From Spirogloea muscicola (taxonomy: Eukaryota > Streptophyta > Zygnematophyceae > Spirogloeales > Spirogloeaceae), in NCBI GenBank assembly GCA_009602725.1, contig WELB01000149.1:1-64000 (forward strand): a DNA stretch of 64,000 nt. The letters are read 5' to 3'. Below the pieces are notes generated by a model, which worked only from the letters and a program-made list of their open reading frames with translations, did not search any database and was not told the DNA's origin. The translations under genes and the position numbers were made by a program. The stretch's first letter is position 1; every line of letters starts with the position of its first letter. Positions 13,431 to 23,168 of this stretch are shown here, piece after piece.

Positions 13431-13833
13431 CCACAGGGAGTCGGGGCGTGCCCAGGCCCCGTGCGCGACCAGGCCGCGCTGGCCCGCACCTTGCGGCCAG
13501 CCGCGCCGCGAAGCCGGGGCCGCCAATGACCAGCAATGGAGCTCTGGTTGCCAACCCAGCGCCTTGCGGACCCCTCCCCCGCGCCCCCCCGCTGGTCCCC
13601 CGCTCCTGAGACCGGCCTGTGCACAGAGCGGCCATGATCCCCCCCCCCCAGGATCTCACAATGCCCACACATACCCACCTTGCTCCTCCACTGACTCCAT
13701 GTAGCAGCGAGCTTGGGGCGCCCTCTCCGCCACTCCCTGCCCGTGCCTGCTAGAGCCGCAATTTGATTCACCAGCCCTGGAGTCTATCACCACTCGGCTC
13801 GTGGACAGTCACGCCCCAATTGTGCGAAGGAGG

Positions 13834-14599
13834 ATGGATCCAGCCATTGAGCTCCGTGTGCTATTCCAACCTACCTGGGACGAAGACTTTCGCAGGCGTC
13901 GTGAGGAAGACCGCCGCCAGCGACTACTAGCTCTGCGTGAGACTGCTCGGCGGGAGTTGGACGAAGTGGCAAGAGCGGCAGCCGCAGATGACTTGCCTGT
14001 GAATAATGCAGGAAGCTGGCTGCTGCCAAGGCCACAAGGGGAAATGCCTCCCGACCACATGAGTATTGTACATGCAAGTGCCCGTGTAGCTACTTGGGGG
14101 TTGGTTGAAGAGCAAGAAGTCCGTGACAAATGCGCAGCTTGCCAGATAATGCGAATCACATGATAGGGGTTGGATTGTTTGTATGCCATCCCTAGCTTGT
14201 GGCCCTCTGATCCCACCAACCTTGCACATTGGGAAATGTTGCAAGAGATCTTCGGACCCAACCACGTATAAGCACTTGAGATATGCAAGTGCAGTCGAGA
14301 TCAATGGAATTGTCTACGACATGCGCGAAGCTTGCATAAAGAGGTCCATGAAGATTTCTTTCACTGCTTGCTACCCAAACTTGGTAGGAGGCGCTTTCGT
14401 TTGTCATCACCTTATGTATATATCATGTATGAACCATTGAATTGACTTGTACGTAAAATTGGTGGCTTTCTTGTCATCTTGCCAATTCGCTATTGATTTA
14501 CATGCCAGAGCCCTTTCATTTTTGGCAGTTTGATATGTGAGGCTCGATGCAGATTGGTGAACCCCGTCGAGGGTATGACTGGGATAATTCGTGCACGAG
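13834..14599 (+). pseudogene. LBD (LOB-domain) gene remnant, copy 1
   Basis: Seen: ATG at 13,834; an Arg/Glu-rich N-terminal helix region (RRRREEDRRQRLLALRETAR); then CAACQIM and a FRP..-like LOB core in exon 1 (to about 14,343); then exon 2 (14,529-14,599) encoding EARCRLV.PVEGMTGII. Known: the plant LOB domain has a CX2CX6CX3C zinc motif, a GAS block and an L-YEA-x-R-x-DPV-x-G segment; this order is matched. Two stop codons replace the third Cys region (14,161-14,166) and the first intron donor reads GTCCAT, so the copy is broken. Flanking DNA from about 13,430 to 15,110 is shared with copies 2 and 3. Confidence 0.75.
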
Positions 14600-15238
14600 G
14601 TACGATCTTCGACCTCTTGGAGGTTATCGTTCTTACTTGCACGCAGTCGTTGTAGTCAAATGTTATTGCAAGTCTCAATTGCTATGTGGCAAGGCAACCA
14701 GAGGTGCAGCTGTCATTGTACGAAAGTCATGGTCATAAGCACGTCATGACATCGGCACATACCTTGATCATGTTGCAGAGACAAAACAAGCATTGCGAGC
14801 ACCCGGTTATATTCAGCAGCAGCGACCCCAGAGATAGTCTGTTGTGGAACAATCCAGAGCACCCAGACACTTCGTTTGCTCCTATTGCGTGGTGCAGAAG
14901 GCTTCAAGCAACAGCAAGCCCCTTAGACTTTACTATCTGCAACAGATCATCACGACTTGTATTCCAATTGAGTCGCAGAGGTCCACTGGAGTAGCTCCTA
15001 TATCAACATTCTAACCACGGTGGTGGCATTGTGAAGCTTCATTGATGATCATAGTCACAAGACTCAGATGAGCAGTTAAGATGGCTTGACACCCTGGCTC
15101 TGATTGACTTGATACGCAAGATACATCAGCATGCACAGGTGGCTGTTGTTTAAGGACGAATATCACGAGGCCGATGTGCTTGATAGATCACTACTCAACT
15201 ACTGTGCTCCCCATCCTGACCCATTTCCACCCCCTGTC

Positions 15239-15345
15239 ACGTGCATTAATAAATGGCTATGCAGACACACAGCACTCACGCACGCACACAAGCGCAGAGG
15301 CCTGCACGCACACACACATGCACGCATGCGCATCACGATACAGGA
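15239..15345. repeat. CA/CG-rich purine-pyrimidine tract (CA1)
   Basis: Irregular CACACA/CACGCA repeats 3' of LBD copy 1. The same tract follows copies 2 and 3, much longer there. Confidence 0.8.
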
Positions 15346-15392
15346 GGGACCGTCGGGACTGCACGGGAACTTCCCTACAACTCTTCGAACAC

Positions 15393-16205
15393 CGTGTAAG
15401 CGTTAGCAACACTGTTTGGCGGTCACAAACCTGGGAACGTTACACTGCAGATCTCAGCCTCCAGCTTGGCAATTGCTGCTGGGTGGCAGAATGTCGTACC
15501 TAGGGGGTAGCAAACGCCGCAGAGTGGTACCTCCGAATTGCTCTGGCTTGCTCCGCAGTAACGTGGTCGCGAATGCCTGAAGGAATTTATAGCTCCTTAG
15601 CGTGATCCACCATCAATTTTCCTCCCCTGGGATGGCAAGAGAGGCCACAAACTGCAATGTGCTGCCTCTGGAGGGTCCGAACTTGCAGCCGACATACGAT
15701 GGTCTCACGTACCTCCTGTCAGAAATCTGTTACTGTCACAATTCCCTTACGAGTCAGTATGGTGGACAATGCCGTCCTTCTAACTTTGACGGCACTCTTC
15801 TTGCTTAGCTCACTGTGTGATGCTGAGGACATAGCAGCTGCTATTGGTGCTCAAGCTCTTCCCCGTCATTGACCCACTACTTCAGATCTTCAAACAAGGG
15901 CAACGTACCAGTACCCTTACTCAACCACTTACTCTGGGCCCCTCTGGGTGCCAGTAGCTGACTGACGGGCCACGAGTTGCTGTTGCCAGACCTGCACGCT
16001 TGATTGCCCTCAATGCTCAATGGAGGCGCTCAATGTGCAGCTTCTGAAGCGTAAGGATGAAGCAGCGGTTACAATGAAAGCCTTTCCTGGGCCTCCTTGC
16101 CGGTTGTTCACCTGTCTCATGTAGCTCTTGTTGATCCTCATCCAAAACTGCCTCCGCTACCGTGGAGGGGTCTGCAGGATCCCCCCCCTTGCGGCAGGTC
16201 TTTGG
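15393..16205. repeat. Repeat X, copy 2
   Basis: Paralogue of the X copies at 11.7 and 33.7 kb. It begins with GTGTAAGCG and TGTTTGGCGGTCAC, like copy 3. This marks the left edge of the large duplicated block 15.4-29.6 kb. Confidence 0.6.
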
Positions 16206-17290
16206 ATCCTCTTTCCTTTATGTTTTGACCCGTGGTTACTGAGCGGGTCAATTGTGTAGATTATGTAGGTCTTCAGATGTTCTTGCCTTTGTACTTGGCC
16301 ATTTGGCCTTCGTTTGTTTCAAATACACGAAATTTCTTTTTCAGCGTGGGCTAGCCTATCACGGTCTTTTAGTTTGGAAGGGCTGTTTGGTTCTTCACAA
16401 CTCTTTGTTTCTTGTGTGGGCTGGCTTTGCACAGCCCTCGCCCCTTAATAGAGGCGCTTCTTCGCGCTGGCCTTTCCAGCGAGCCGCTTCTTTTTTCTCC
16501 GGTGGCCTTGCAAAGCTCCGCACCCATTTGGAAGAGCTCACAGCTTTGGAAGAGCTTACTCCTCCCTCCAAAGAACAAGAAAGAGCTATTCCAACGCAAG
16601 TCAGTGGCTGTGAGAGGCCAGCCCAAAGGAATGTACATGAAAGATCTGGCTCTTCAAAGGGTGCGCGGGCTTTGAAGAGCAAGCCCGACAAACACTGACA
16701 AGGTCCGAAGGGGCCAGAATTATGACTTCCAGCTGAAAGACGTAACCAAGCAAAGTCCAGGTATGTACAAGGTCTGAAAGGGCCGGAGGGCGCAAAATGC
16801 ACATAGATAAGTCTCTGTGACTTATGCGATGGGCGCACAATATAGTATATCAGCAAGTGCAGATCAGATTGTCAGAGGACGGAAGATTGTTAACAAGAGA
16901 AAGGGGCAATATCAGGGGGCGAGGGCTGTGAAAAGCCAGCCCAATAATTCGGACAAGGTCCAAAGTGATCATTTTGTCACCGCGACTCTTTTCCGCCATC
17001 TTGTTATTTTGATCTGCACTTGCTTATTAGAGTTTATTGAGCGCCCCCTTGTAGAAGTGATGGCAAATGGTATCCTGCTTTTTGCCCCTTCGGGCCCTTC
17101 CAGACCTTGTACATTCCTGTCGGTCTACCGCATGCGCCTGTCCATTTCCCCTTCAGCAGTCCCTGGCCCACGCCTTGCACCTGCGTGCTGGCCGTGCTCT
17201 CGCTGCACCTCTGGCTTTCATGAAGGGGAGTTCCAGCAGCTAGTCTTTCGGATTTGCGGCTCCTCACACGTAGTTCTTGAGTGATTTATC
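16205..17290. repeat. Nested LINE tails and a degraded LINE 3' fragment
   Basis: Family A end and tail at 16,215-16,345 (+), more tails near 16,420 and 16,480 (+) and at 16,600-16,640 and 16,920-16,960 (-), and an eroded plus-strand coding scrap at 17,120-17,290 (VYRMRLSIS). Much of this matches 34.5-35.0 kb, so these insertions predate the segmental duplication. Confidence 0.65.
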
Positions 17291-17975
17291 CTACCCCACT
17301 TTTGAGATAGCGCTTTTGGCCCCTTTGTACTTTGGACCCTTCGAACATTGTCGAATTCATTCGGGCTGGCTTATCACAGCCCTTGCCCCCATTGGGAGAG
17401 CCGCTTCTTCATTATCGGCTGGCCTCGCACAGCCATTGCCTCGCGTTGGAAGAGCTGTTCCTCCATTCCTTTGGGCTGGCTTCTCACAGCCCTTGCCCAC
17501 ATTGGGAGAACCACTTCTCACAGGAATTGCTGTCAATCTGGAAAAGCTGTTTCCCTTTCTGACCACCTCCTCCCGGCCGCAATCGACACTTTCGGCTGCT
17601 TGGGTCCTCGCTTCCATACCCTACTCGAGAACATAGCGAGTCTGGGATATGCACGACGCGAGGATATGCTCCCAGCCCAGATGGGTATGCCGGCAGCCTA
17701 TCTGTCATTTCTGCGACGTCGAGTGTCAACCTGTCTGCAACGAGCTCAGGCGTATGCTCTGCATCAGAAAGCTGGTCGAGCCTTAGCTGCTGGCACAAGA
17801 GCTAGTCAATTGCCGTCCGGTATTCGAGCATCAGCTAGCGACCTCTATGTGCTGACTCGTGGTTACTGAGCGGGTCAGCTTAGCAGCAGGTGACGTACAT
17901 TTGTCCAATGTGCTTGCCTTTGTACTTGGCCACACATGGCCTCCCCATCTCTTAATATACACGCATTTCCTTTCT
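17290..17975 (+). mobile_element. LINE family A 3' end preceded by stacked tails
   Basis: Three tail stem-loops at 17,362, 17,420 and 17,470 precede an open C-terminal coding segment (about 17,556-17,869) that reads FGCLGPRFHTLL, RRRVSTCLQRAQ, LHQKAGRALAAG and ends VLTRGY then TGA. A 3' UTR follows to about 17,975. This is the C-terminal region after the endonuclease core of family A. The reverse transcriptase part is absent. Confidence 0.7.
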
Positions 17976-18199
17976 GACCACGGGGAATCGGGCGTGCCAG
18001 GCCCCGTGCGTCGACCAGGCCGCGCTGGCCCGCACCTTGCTTCCTCCTCCGACGTCATATAGCAGCGAGCTCGGGGCGCCATTTCCGCCACTCCCTGCCC
18101 GTGCCTGCTTCAGCTGCTAGAGCCGCAATTCGAGTCACCAGCCCTAGAGTCTATCACCACTCGGCTCGTGGACAAGCACGCCCAACTGTGCCAAGGAGC

Positions 18200-18963
18200 A
18201 TGGAGCCAGCCGCTGAGCGCCGTGTGCTATCCCAAGCTGCCTGGTCCGAAGAGGAACGCAGGCGTCGTGAGGAAGTCCGCCGCCACGACTCCTAGAGCTG
18301 CGTGAGACTGCTCGGCAGGAGTTGGACGAACTCGCAAAAACGGCAGCTTCAGCTGACTTGCCTGTGAATTACGCAGGAAGCGGGCTGCTGCTAAGGCCAC
18401 CATGGGACATGCCTTACTACTTGAGACATTTACATGCAAGTGCCCATGTGGTTACTTGGGGGTTCGTTGGAGGGCAAGAAGTGCGTGGATCATGCGCAGC
18501 TTGCCAGAAGATGGGACGCGTATGCGCGGAATCACAATGTCTATTTGCCATACCTAGCTTGCGACCCTCTAATTTTACCAAGCTCGCACATTGGGAGATG
18601 GTGCAACAAAACGTCGGAGCGGACCGCGCAACTAAGCACTTGAGAAATGCAAGTGCAGTCGAGATCAATGGAATTGTCTACGATTTGCGCGAAGCTTGCA
18701 TGAAGAGGTCCGTTAAGATTTCTTTCACTGCTTGCGATCCGCAACTTATACGGAGGTGCTTTCGTTTGTCAGATTGATCACCTTATGTCATGTATAATTC
18801 ATTGGATTGACTTGTATGTGACATTGGTGGGTTACTTGTCATCTTGCCCATACGCTATTGATTTACATGCTAGAGCCCTTTCGCTTTTGGCAGCTTGATA
18901 TATGAGGCTGGATGCAGACTGGTAGACCCTTTGAGGGTATGACTGGAATTATACGTGCTCGAG
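18200..18963 (+). pseudogene. LBD (LOB-domain) gene remnant, copy 2 (best zinc motif)
   Basis: Seen: ATG at 18,200, exon 1 to about 18,707, exon 2 at 18,894-18,963. The zinc motif is whole here: CAACQKMGRVCAESQC, i.e. CX2CX6CX4C, one residue longer than the canonical last spacing. Then come LFAIPSLRPSNFTKLAHWEM and a KHL block; exon 2 begins with the LIYEA segment. A one-base loss near 18,285 relative to copy 3 shifts the frame in the N-terminal helix, and another near 18,931 breaks exon 2. Inferred: a dead copy of a DNA-binding protein gene. Splicing by comparison with copy 3. Confidence 0.75.
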
Positions 18964-19624
18964 GTACGACTTTCGATCGCTTGAAAATTAAAACTCTTCT
19001 TTGCCCGCAGTCGCTCTGGCCAATATTATTGCAAGTCACGATTGCTATGTAGCAAGGCAACCAGAGGTGCAGGTGTCATTATAAGCAAGTCATGGTTGTA
19101 AGCACGTCATGACATCAGCACAAACCTTGGTCATGTTGCAGAGACTTGAGAAGCATTATGCGAACACCCGGTTATTTCAGCAGCAGCCAGCCCAGAGACC
19201 AGTACAGTGTGGAACGATTAGAGCACCACAGACTTTATTTGCTCCCATTGCGTGGTGGAGAAGGCTCCAAGCAACACCAAGCCCCTCTGACTGTACCAGT
19301 TGAAACAAAATTATCACAACCTGTATTCCAGTAGAGTCGCAGAGGTTCACTGGAGTAGCCTATATCGACATTCTACTCATGGTGGTGGCATTGTGGAGCT
19401 TCATTGGTCATCATAGTCACAGGACTCAGATGAGCAGTCAATGGCTTGACACCCTGGCGCTGACTGATTTTACAAACAATTGTTATCATCACCATGAATA
19501 GGTGGCTTATAGTCAAGGACGAACATCGTGAGGCCGATGAGTTTGATAAGATCACTATTCTACCTTTGTACTCCCCATCCTGCCCCATCTCAACCCCATT
19601 CCACATGCAGTAGATAAAGAGTAT

Positions 19625-19802
19625 GCAGGCAAGCACTCACGCACACAATCAATTACAGAGGCAAGCACGCACTCACACATGCACGCATGCGCATTACCCA
19701 CGCACTCCCGCACGCCCGCACTATCATAAGAATGCCCACACGCAACCACAGACATGCTTGCATGCATATGCATATACGCTCGCGCATGCACACACGCACA
19801 GA
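19625..19802. repeat. CA-rich tract CA2, left part
   Basis: Alternating CACGCA/CATGCA sequence 3' of LBD copy 2. It is cut by the insertion at 19,803-22,116 and resumes at 22,117; in the paralogous tract at 38.35-38.77 kb it is continuous. Confidence 0.8.
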
Positions 19803-20429
19803 TGTCGTGCCTGCCCGTATAGAGCTTACTACGCGTCGAAGTGCCACACCTAAGCTCCATCTACAGACCAGGACTCTGCCAGACTAGCAGCAGCACTGCC
19901 CTGCATGGCCTCGATACCAGGTCAGCAGGCATGCAAAGAATGTGGCAAGAAGCATCACCACACCATACAAGCTATCTCCTCGCCAGACAAGCAATCTCCT
20001 CGCCTCCCTCACACTCGCGTGCGCCTCCTGCGCCGATGCGTGGTCACCTAAGCCGGGGGATCTCTCACCGCTTCGGCCCCCTGGCCAACCTGGCCTGGAG
20101 CGTCAACCTGCACGGCGCGCGCCGAACCCTTGCACACCCTTGCCGGCGGCTGCGGCGGCGGCGGCGCTAGGTCTTTCTCCACCAAGGGACTTGCGGAGAG
20201 ATAGAGAAAGGGCTCGCCCATTGAGGAGAGGGGCTGGACAAGCCAGCCCAAAAGAGAGAAGGCGCGCGGTGCGCATGAAATTAAAGCGAGGCCAATTCAA
20301 GCCAATACATTGTTCAGACAAAAACTAGAGCAAAGATAAGGGGGCCTTGTTGACCCATCAAACGACCACTGCTGGAGCTGCGGGGTGAGTGGGGCAGCAG
20401 CAGTGACAGGGGTGGTAATGAGGGCCAGG

Positions 20430-20825
20430 AAAGTTGATCACGGCCTTGGCAACCAGTCCTACGACCCCGTCTGAAGCCGCTCGAGGAGGAGGGCAGCAGC
20501 AGTGGCAGGAGGGATGGCGGAGGGGGGAAGGAGGGCCGGCAAAGTTGATGACGGCCTTGGCAACCAGTCCTGCGTCCACGTCTGAAGCCGCTCGAGGAAG
20601 AGGGCAGCAGCAGTGGCGGGAGGGATGGCGGAGGGGGGGAGGATGGCCGGAAGAGTTGATGACGGCCTTGGCAATCAGTCCCGCGTCCACGTCTGAAGCC
20701 GCTCGAGGAGGAGGGCAGCAGCAGTGGCGGGAGGAATGGCGGAGGGGGGAAGGAGGGCCGGAAAAGTTGATGACGGCCTTGGCAACCAGCCCTGCGTCCG
20801 TCCCACGTCTGAAGCCGCTCGAGTA
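20430..20825. repeat. Minisatellite, about 4 copies of a unit near 112 bp
   Basis: Units begin around CGGCCTTGGCAACCAGTCC and contain GTCTGAAGCCGCTCGAGGA and GGCAGCAGCAGTGGC. Copies start near 20,440, 20,552, 20,664 and 20,777. All frames stay open, which is why it mimics a proline-rich protein on the minus strand. Confidence 0.85.
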
Positions 20826-20845
20826 GGAGGGCCCAAAATAGAAGA

Positions 20846-21300
20846 GGAAGTGGCACTCCCAATGGGGGCAAGGGCTGCGAAAAGCCAGCACAAATGGAAT
20901 TCACAAAGGTTCAGAGGGGCCTAAGAGCGGTGAGCAGCTACAAAGGGGCCTGAGGATGCTATGGTAAAACAGGGGGAGGATGGATCACTCAGTAGTTACG
21001 AGTGAGGAGCCTCAAGTGAGGGCCCAAAAGAGAGAGAAGGCGCGCGGTGCGCATGAGATTAAAGCGAGGCCAATTCAAGCCAATACATTGTTCAGAGAAG
21101 AAGAAGTGGCACTCCCAATGGGGGTAAGGGCTGCGAAAAGCCAGCCCAAAAAGAATTCACAAAGGTTCAGAGGGGCCTAAGAGCGGTGAGCAGCTACAAA
21201 GGGGCCTGAGGATGCTATGGTAAAACAGGGGGAGGATGGATCACTCAGTAATTACGAGTGAGGAGCCTCAAGTGAGGGCCCAAAAAAGAGAGAACAAAGT
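20846..21300 (-). repeat. Two tandem-like copies of a LINE tail block
   Basis: The block AGTGGCACTCCCAATGGGGG ... CAGCCCAAA ... CAAAGGTTCAGAGGGGCCTA ... GAGTGAGGAGCCTC occurs at 20,846-21,012 and 21,105-21,275, with family C tail pieces between (21,018-21,092). A third copy lies at 61,626-61,805. This is the minus-strand 3' end of one LINE family. Confidence 0.7.
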
Positions 21301-21359
21301 CGAGTAGTCTCTCTCCGCCGCCGATCTCTTAAGAGCCCACCCCGCGAGAGGGGGTCAAA

Positions 21360-21884
21360 AGAGAGAAGGCGCGCGGGTGCGCATGAAATTGAAAGGGAGG
21401 CCAATTCTAGCCTTACAGATGTCCTGTTAACTGGGTAATGAGCTGGCTAGGGGGGACACTAATATCCCCGAGTGAGCACATGCATATCTGACAAGCTATA
21501 CTGAGGAGCCAAACCACCACCACGGAAGCCATTAGCCTGGCCTACTGCACGCCCAGCACGCTGGTGTATCGCGAGTGCCTCGGACCACTGTAGACTCAAT
21601 GATAGCCGCATTTTGCAGCATGCAACGATGGCTTGCGGGACGCTAGAATGCCCTAAGCTGCCCGCCCGACTACGTCGGCGGGCATCGACATGCAGAGCCA
21701 GGCGATGGAGGAGGGAAGACCACTTCGTTCCGTAGCCGCCGTATATGTCCATGGCGCACGGGAAGAAGTGGTCGCTCCGGGGGTGGTCATTATAGTGCCT
21801 CTCCTTCTTCCTCGCCGCATGATAAGAAGGTGCTCGCCCATGATAAGGGCGCCTAGCAAAAGCCAGCCCAAAATGAATGGACAA
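21360..21884 (-). mobile_element. LINE family C 3' end
   Basis: Open minus-strand segment 21,459-21,884 with MDIYGGYGTKWSSLLHRLAL, RMRL-like and HQRAGRA blocks, ending VLTRGY then stop. Its 3' UTR runs to about 21,360 and ends in the GCGCGCCTTCT motif. A near relative is at 46,989-47,445 (+). Confidence 0.7.
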
Positions 21885-22116
21885 TCATGGGGTCAAGGCA
21901 GCAGGTACAGGGACTTCCAGCTCCGGCGCCCCGGGGCTCTCCGACCCGCCCATACGGGTTGCACCCTACCCAGCGAGTCACCCCATGGATTACCCCCGCT
22001 GGTTCCCTACACCACCTTCCTACCTGAGATATTTGAGCAGGGTTAGCCCTGCTCGCTTCCGCCCAATCGCCCTCGCTAGCCGACGCTACGACGACGCTAC
22101 GCGCCCGGGCATGACA

Positions 22117-22370
22117 CAGATGCAAGCACGGGCACAGGAAAGTTGCACACGCACCTATCTTGTCAACAATACATAGACGCAGGAGGTACACGAGCAGGCA
22201 AGGCACACAGACCAACACACGCAGATACGGGCAAGCGTACTGATGCACAAGCACGTGCACAGGCGACCAGACACAGGCACACACGCACACTCACACATCC
22301 AGACGTGCTCGTACAGCACATCCACAATACTTTATATCACTACAGATGCACACACACTTTACTAGCACAT
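22117..22370. repeat. CA-rich tract CA2, right part
   Basis: Continues the tract interrupted at 19,802. It matches 38,535-38,775 nearly base for base, including the shared GACGTGCTCGTACAGCACAT block. Confidence 0.8.
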
Positions 22371-22374
22371 GTGC

Positions 22375-22950
22375 AGATATTCTTCGAAGAGGGTGAAAGA
22401 AGCGTAGCACCAAAGCGCCAGTATTCCTGCGAAGAAGCTCCCTCACTTGTGCACTGCAGGTGGTCATCGTTGAGAGCTGCAAGCTCTTCTGACCAAAGAG
22501 CCATAGATTTTGCGGTCTTTGAGCAACTCTGACTCTAGCATGAGAGACCGAGGCCTTGCCACGTGCACAAGCCTGTCTTCAAGCTGTCAAACAGCAGCAC
22601 TGCATAGATGTGCCCAAAGGTGTTATATGCAAGTGCATGCTGTGACATTGGTCGAGAGACATGTGGGTGGCAGATTAGTGGACATATGGCAAGAGATTAC
22701 TCAGCCGCTGCCGCTGCGGAACAGCCCGGCTTCAACGGCTCCAGGCCGCTCGCTCATTTATACTAAATGCGCCTCACATACTGCTCCCGGCGTGGCCAAG
22801 CATTTGCCGTGCATCTGCGAGCAGGCCGTGCCTTGGCTGCCGCTTCTGGAAGTCTGCGTGGCAACACTTCTTCGGCTGCTGAGTACTCTGACTTGGCTCC
22901 TGACTATAATTTGTTGAGCACTCATGCGTCATAGCCACTCGCGAAGAAAA
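22375..22950. repeat. Repeat Y, copy 1 (unidentified)
   Basis: Paralogous to 38,780-39,490. Shared landmarks: GAGAGACCGAGGC, GTGTTATATGCAAGTGCATG and CTGGAAGTCTGCGTGGCAAC. No product recognised. Confidence 0.6.
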
Positions 22951-22974
22951 GCGAAGGGCGCATGAAATAAAGGG

Positions 22975-23100
22975 AGGCCTTTGGACCTTGTTCATCCCTT
23001 TGGGCTGGCCTTCACTGTCATCGCCCCCCTTGGAAGAAGCTTCTTCTCGAAGCATGACATCAGGCTGGAACACGTCTATCCACAAAGCGCTGACAATCAC
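22975..23100 (+). repeat. Short LINE tail scrap
   Basis: Stretch containing TTTGGGCTGGCCTTCACTG and a TTGGAAGAAGCTTCTTC arm, between repeat Y and the end of PNGase-A. The same junction exists near 39,545-39,600. Confidence 0.5.
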
Positions 23101-23168
23101 ACCGTTATCAGTGAGAAAACTTCAGCAGAAGCTCTGTGAGGCCATCCATCTGGCTCTCCTGCCCTTGC

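Larger units (their letters stand above)
19803..22116. mobile_element. Unclassified 2.3-kb insertion in the CA2 tract, host to nested LINE pieces
   Basis: Comparison with 38.5 kb shows a clean insertion. Ends are TGTCGTGCC and GGCATGACA (nine-base inverted ends with one mismatch), flanked by CAGA on both sides (19,799-19,802 and 22,117-22,120). TG...CA ends with a 4-bp target repeat would fit an LTR-type remnant, but no internal coding region supports this. Inside are a minisatellite, several LINE tails and a family C LINE end. Confidence 0.45.

Noticed and set aside
19925-19970. CKECGKKHHH as a zinc knuckle of a retroelement
   Set aside because: The fourth ligand is missing and the frame is short; not enough to call a gene.
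20314-20904. Proline/serine-rich 196-codon frame
   Set aside because: It is the translation of the 112-bp minisatellite; all frames are open there.
19803-22116. hAT-type DNA transposon with an 8-bp target repeat (CACAGATG)
   Set aside because: The longer repeat is explained in part by flanking CA-rich sequence; TG...CA ends with CAGA fit as well and there is no transposase.
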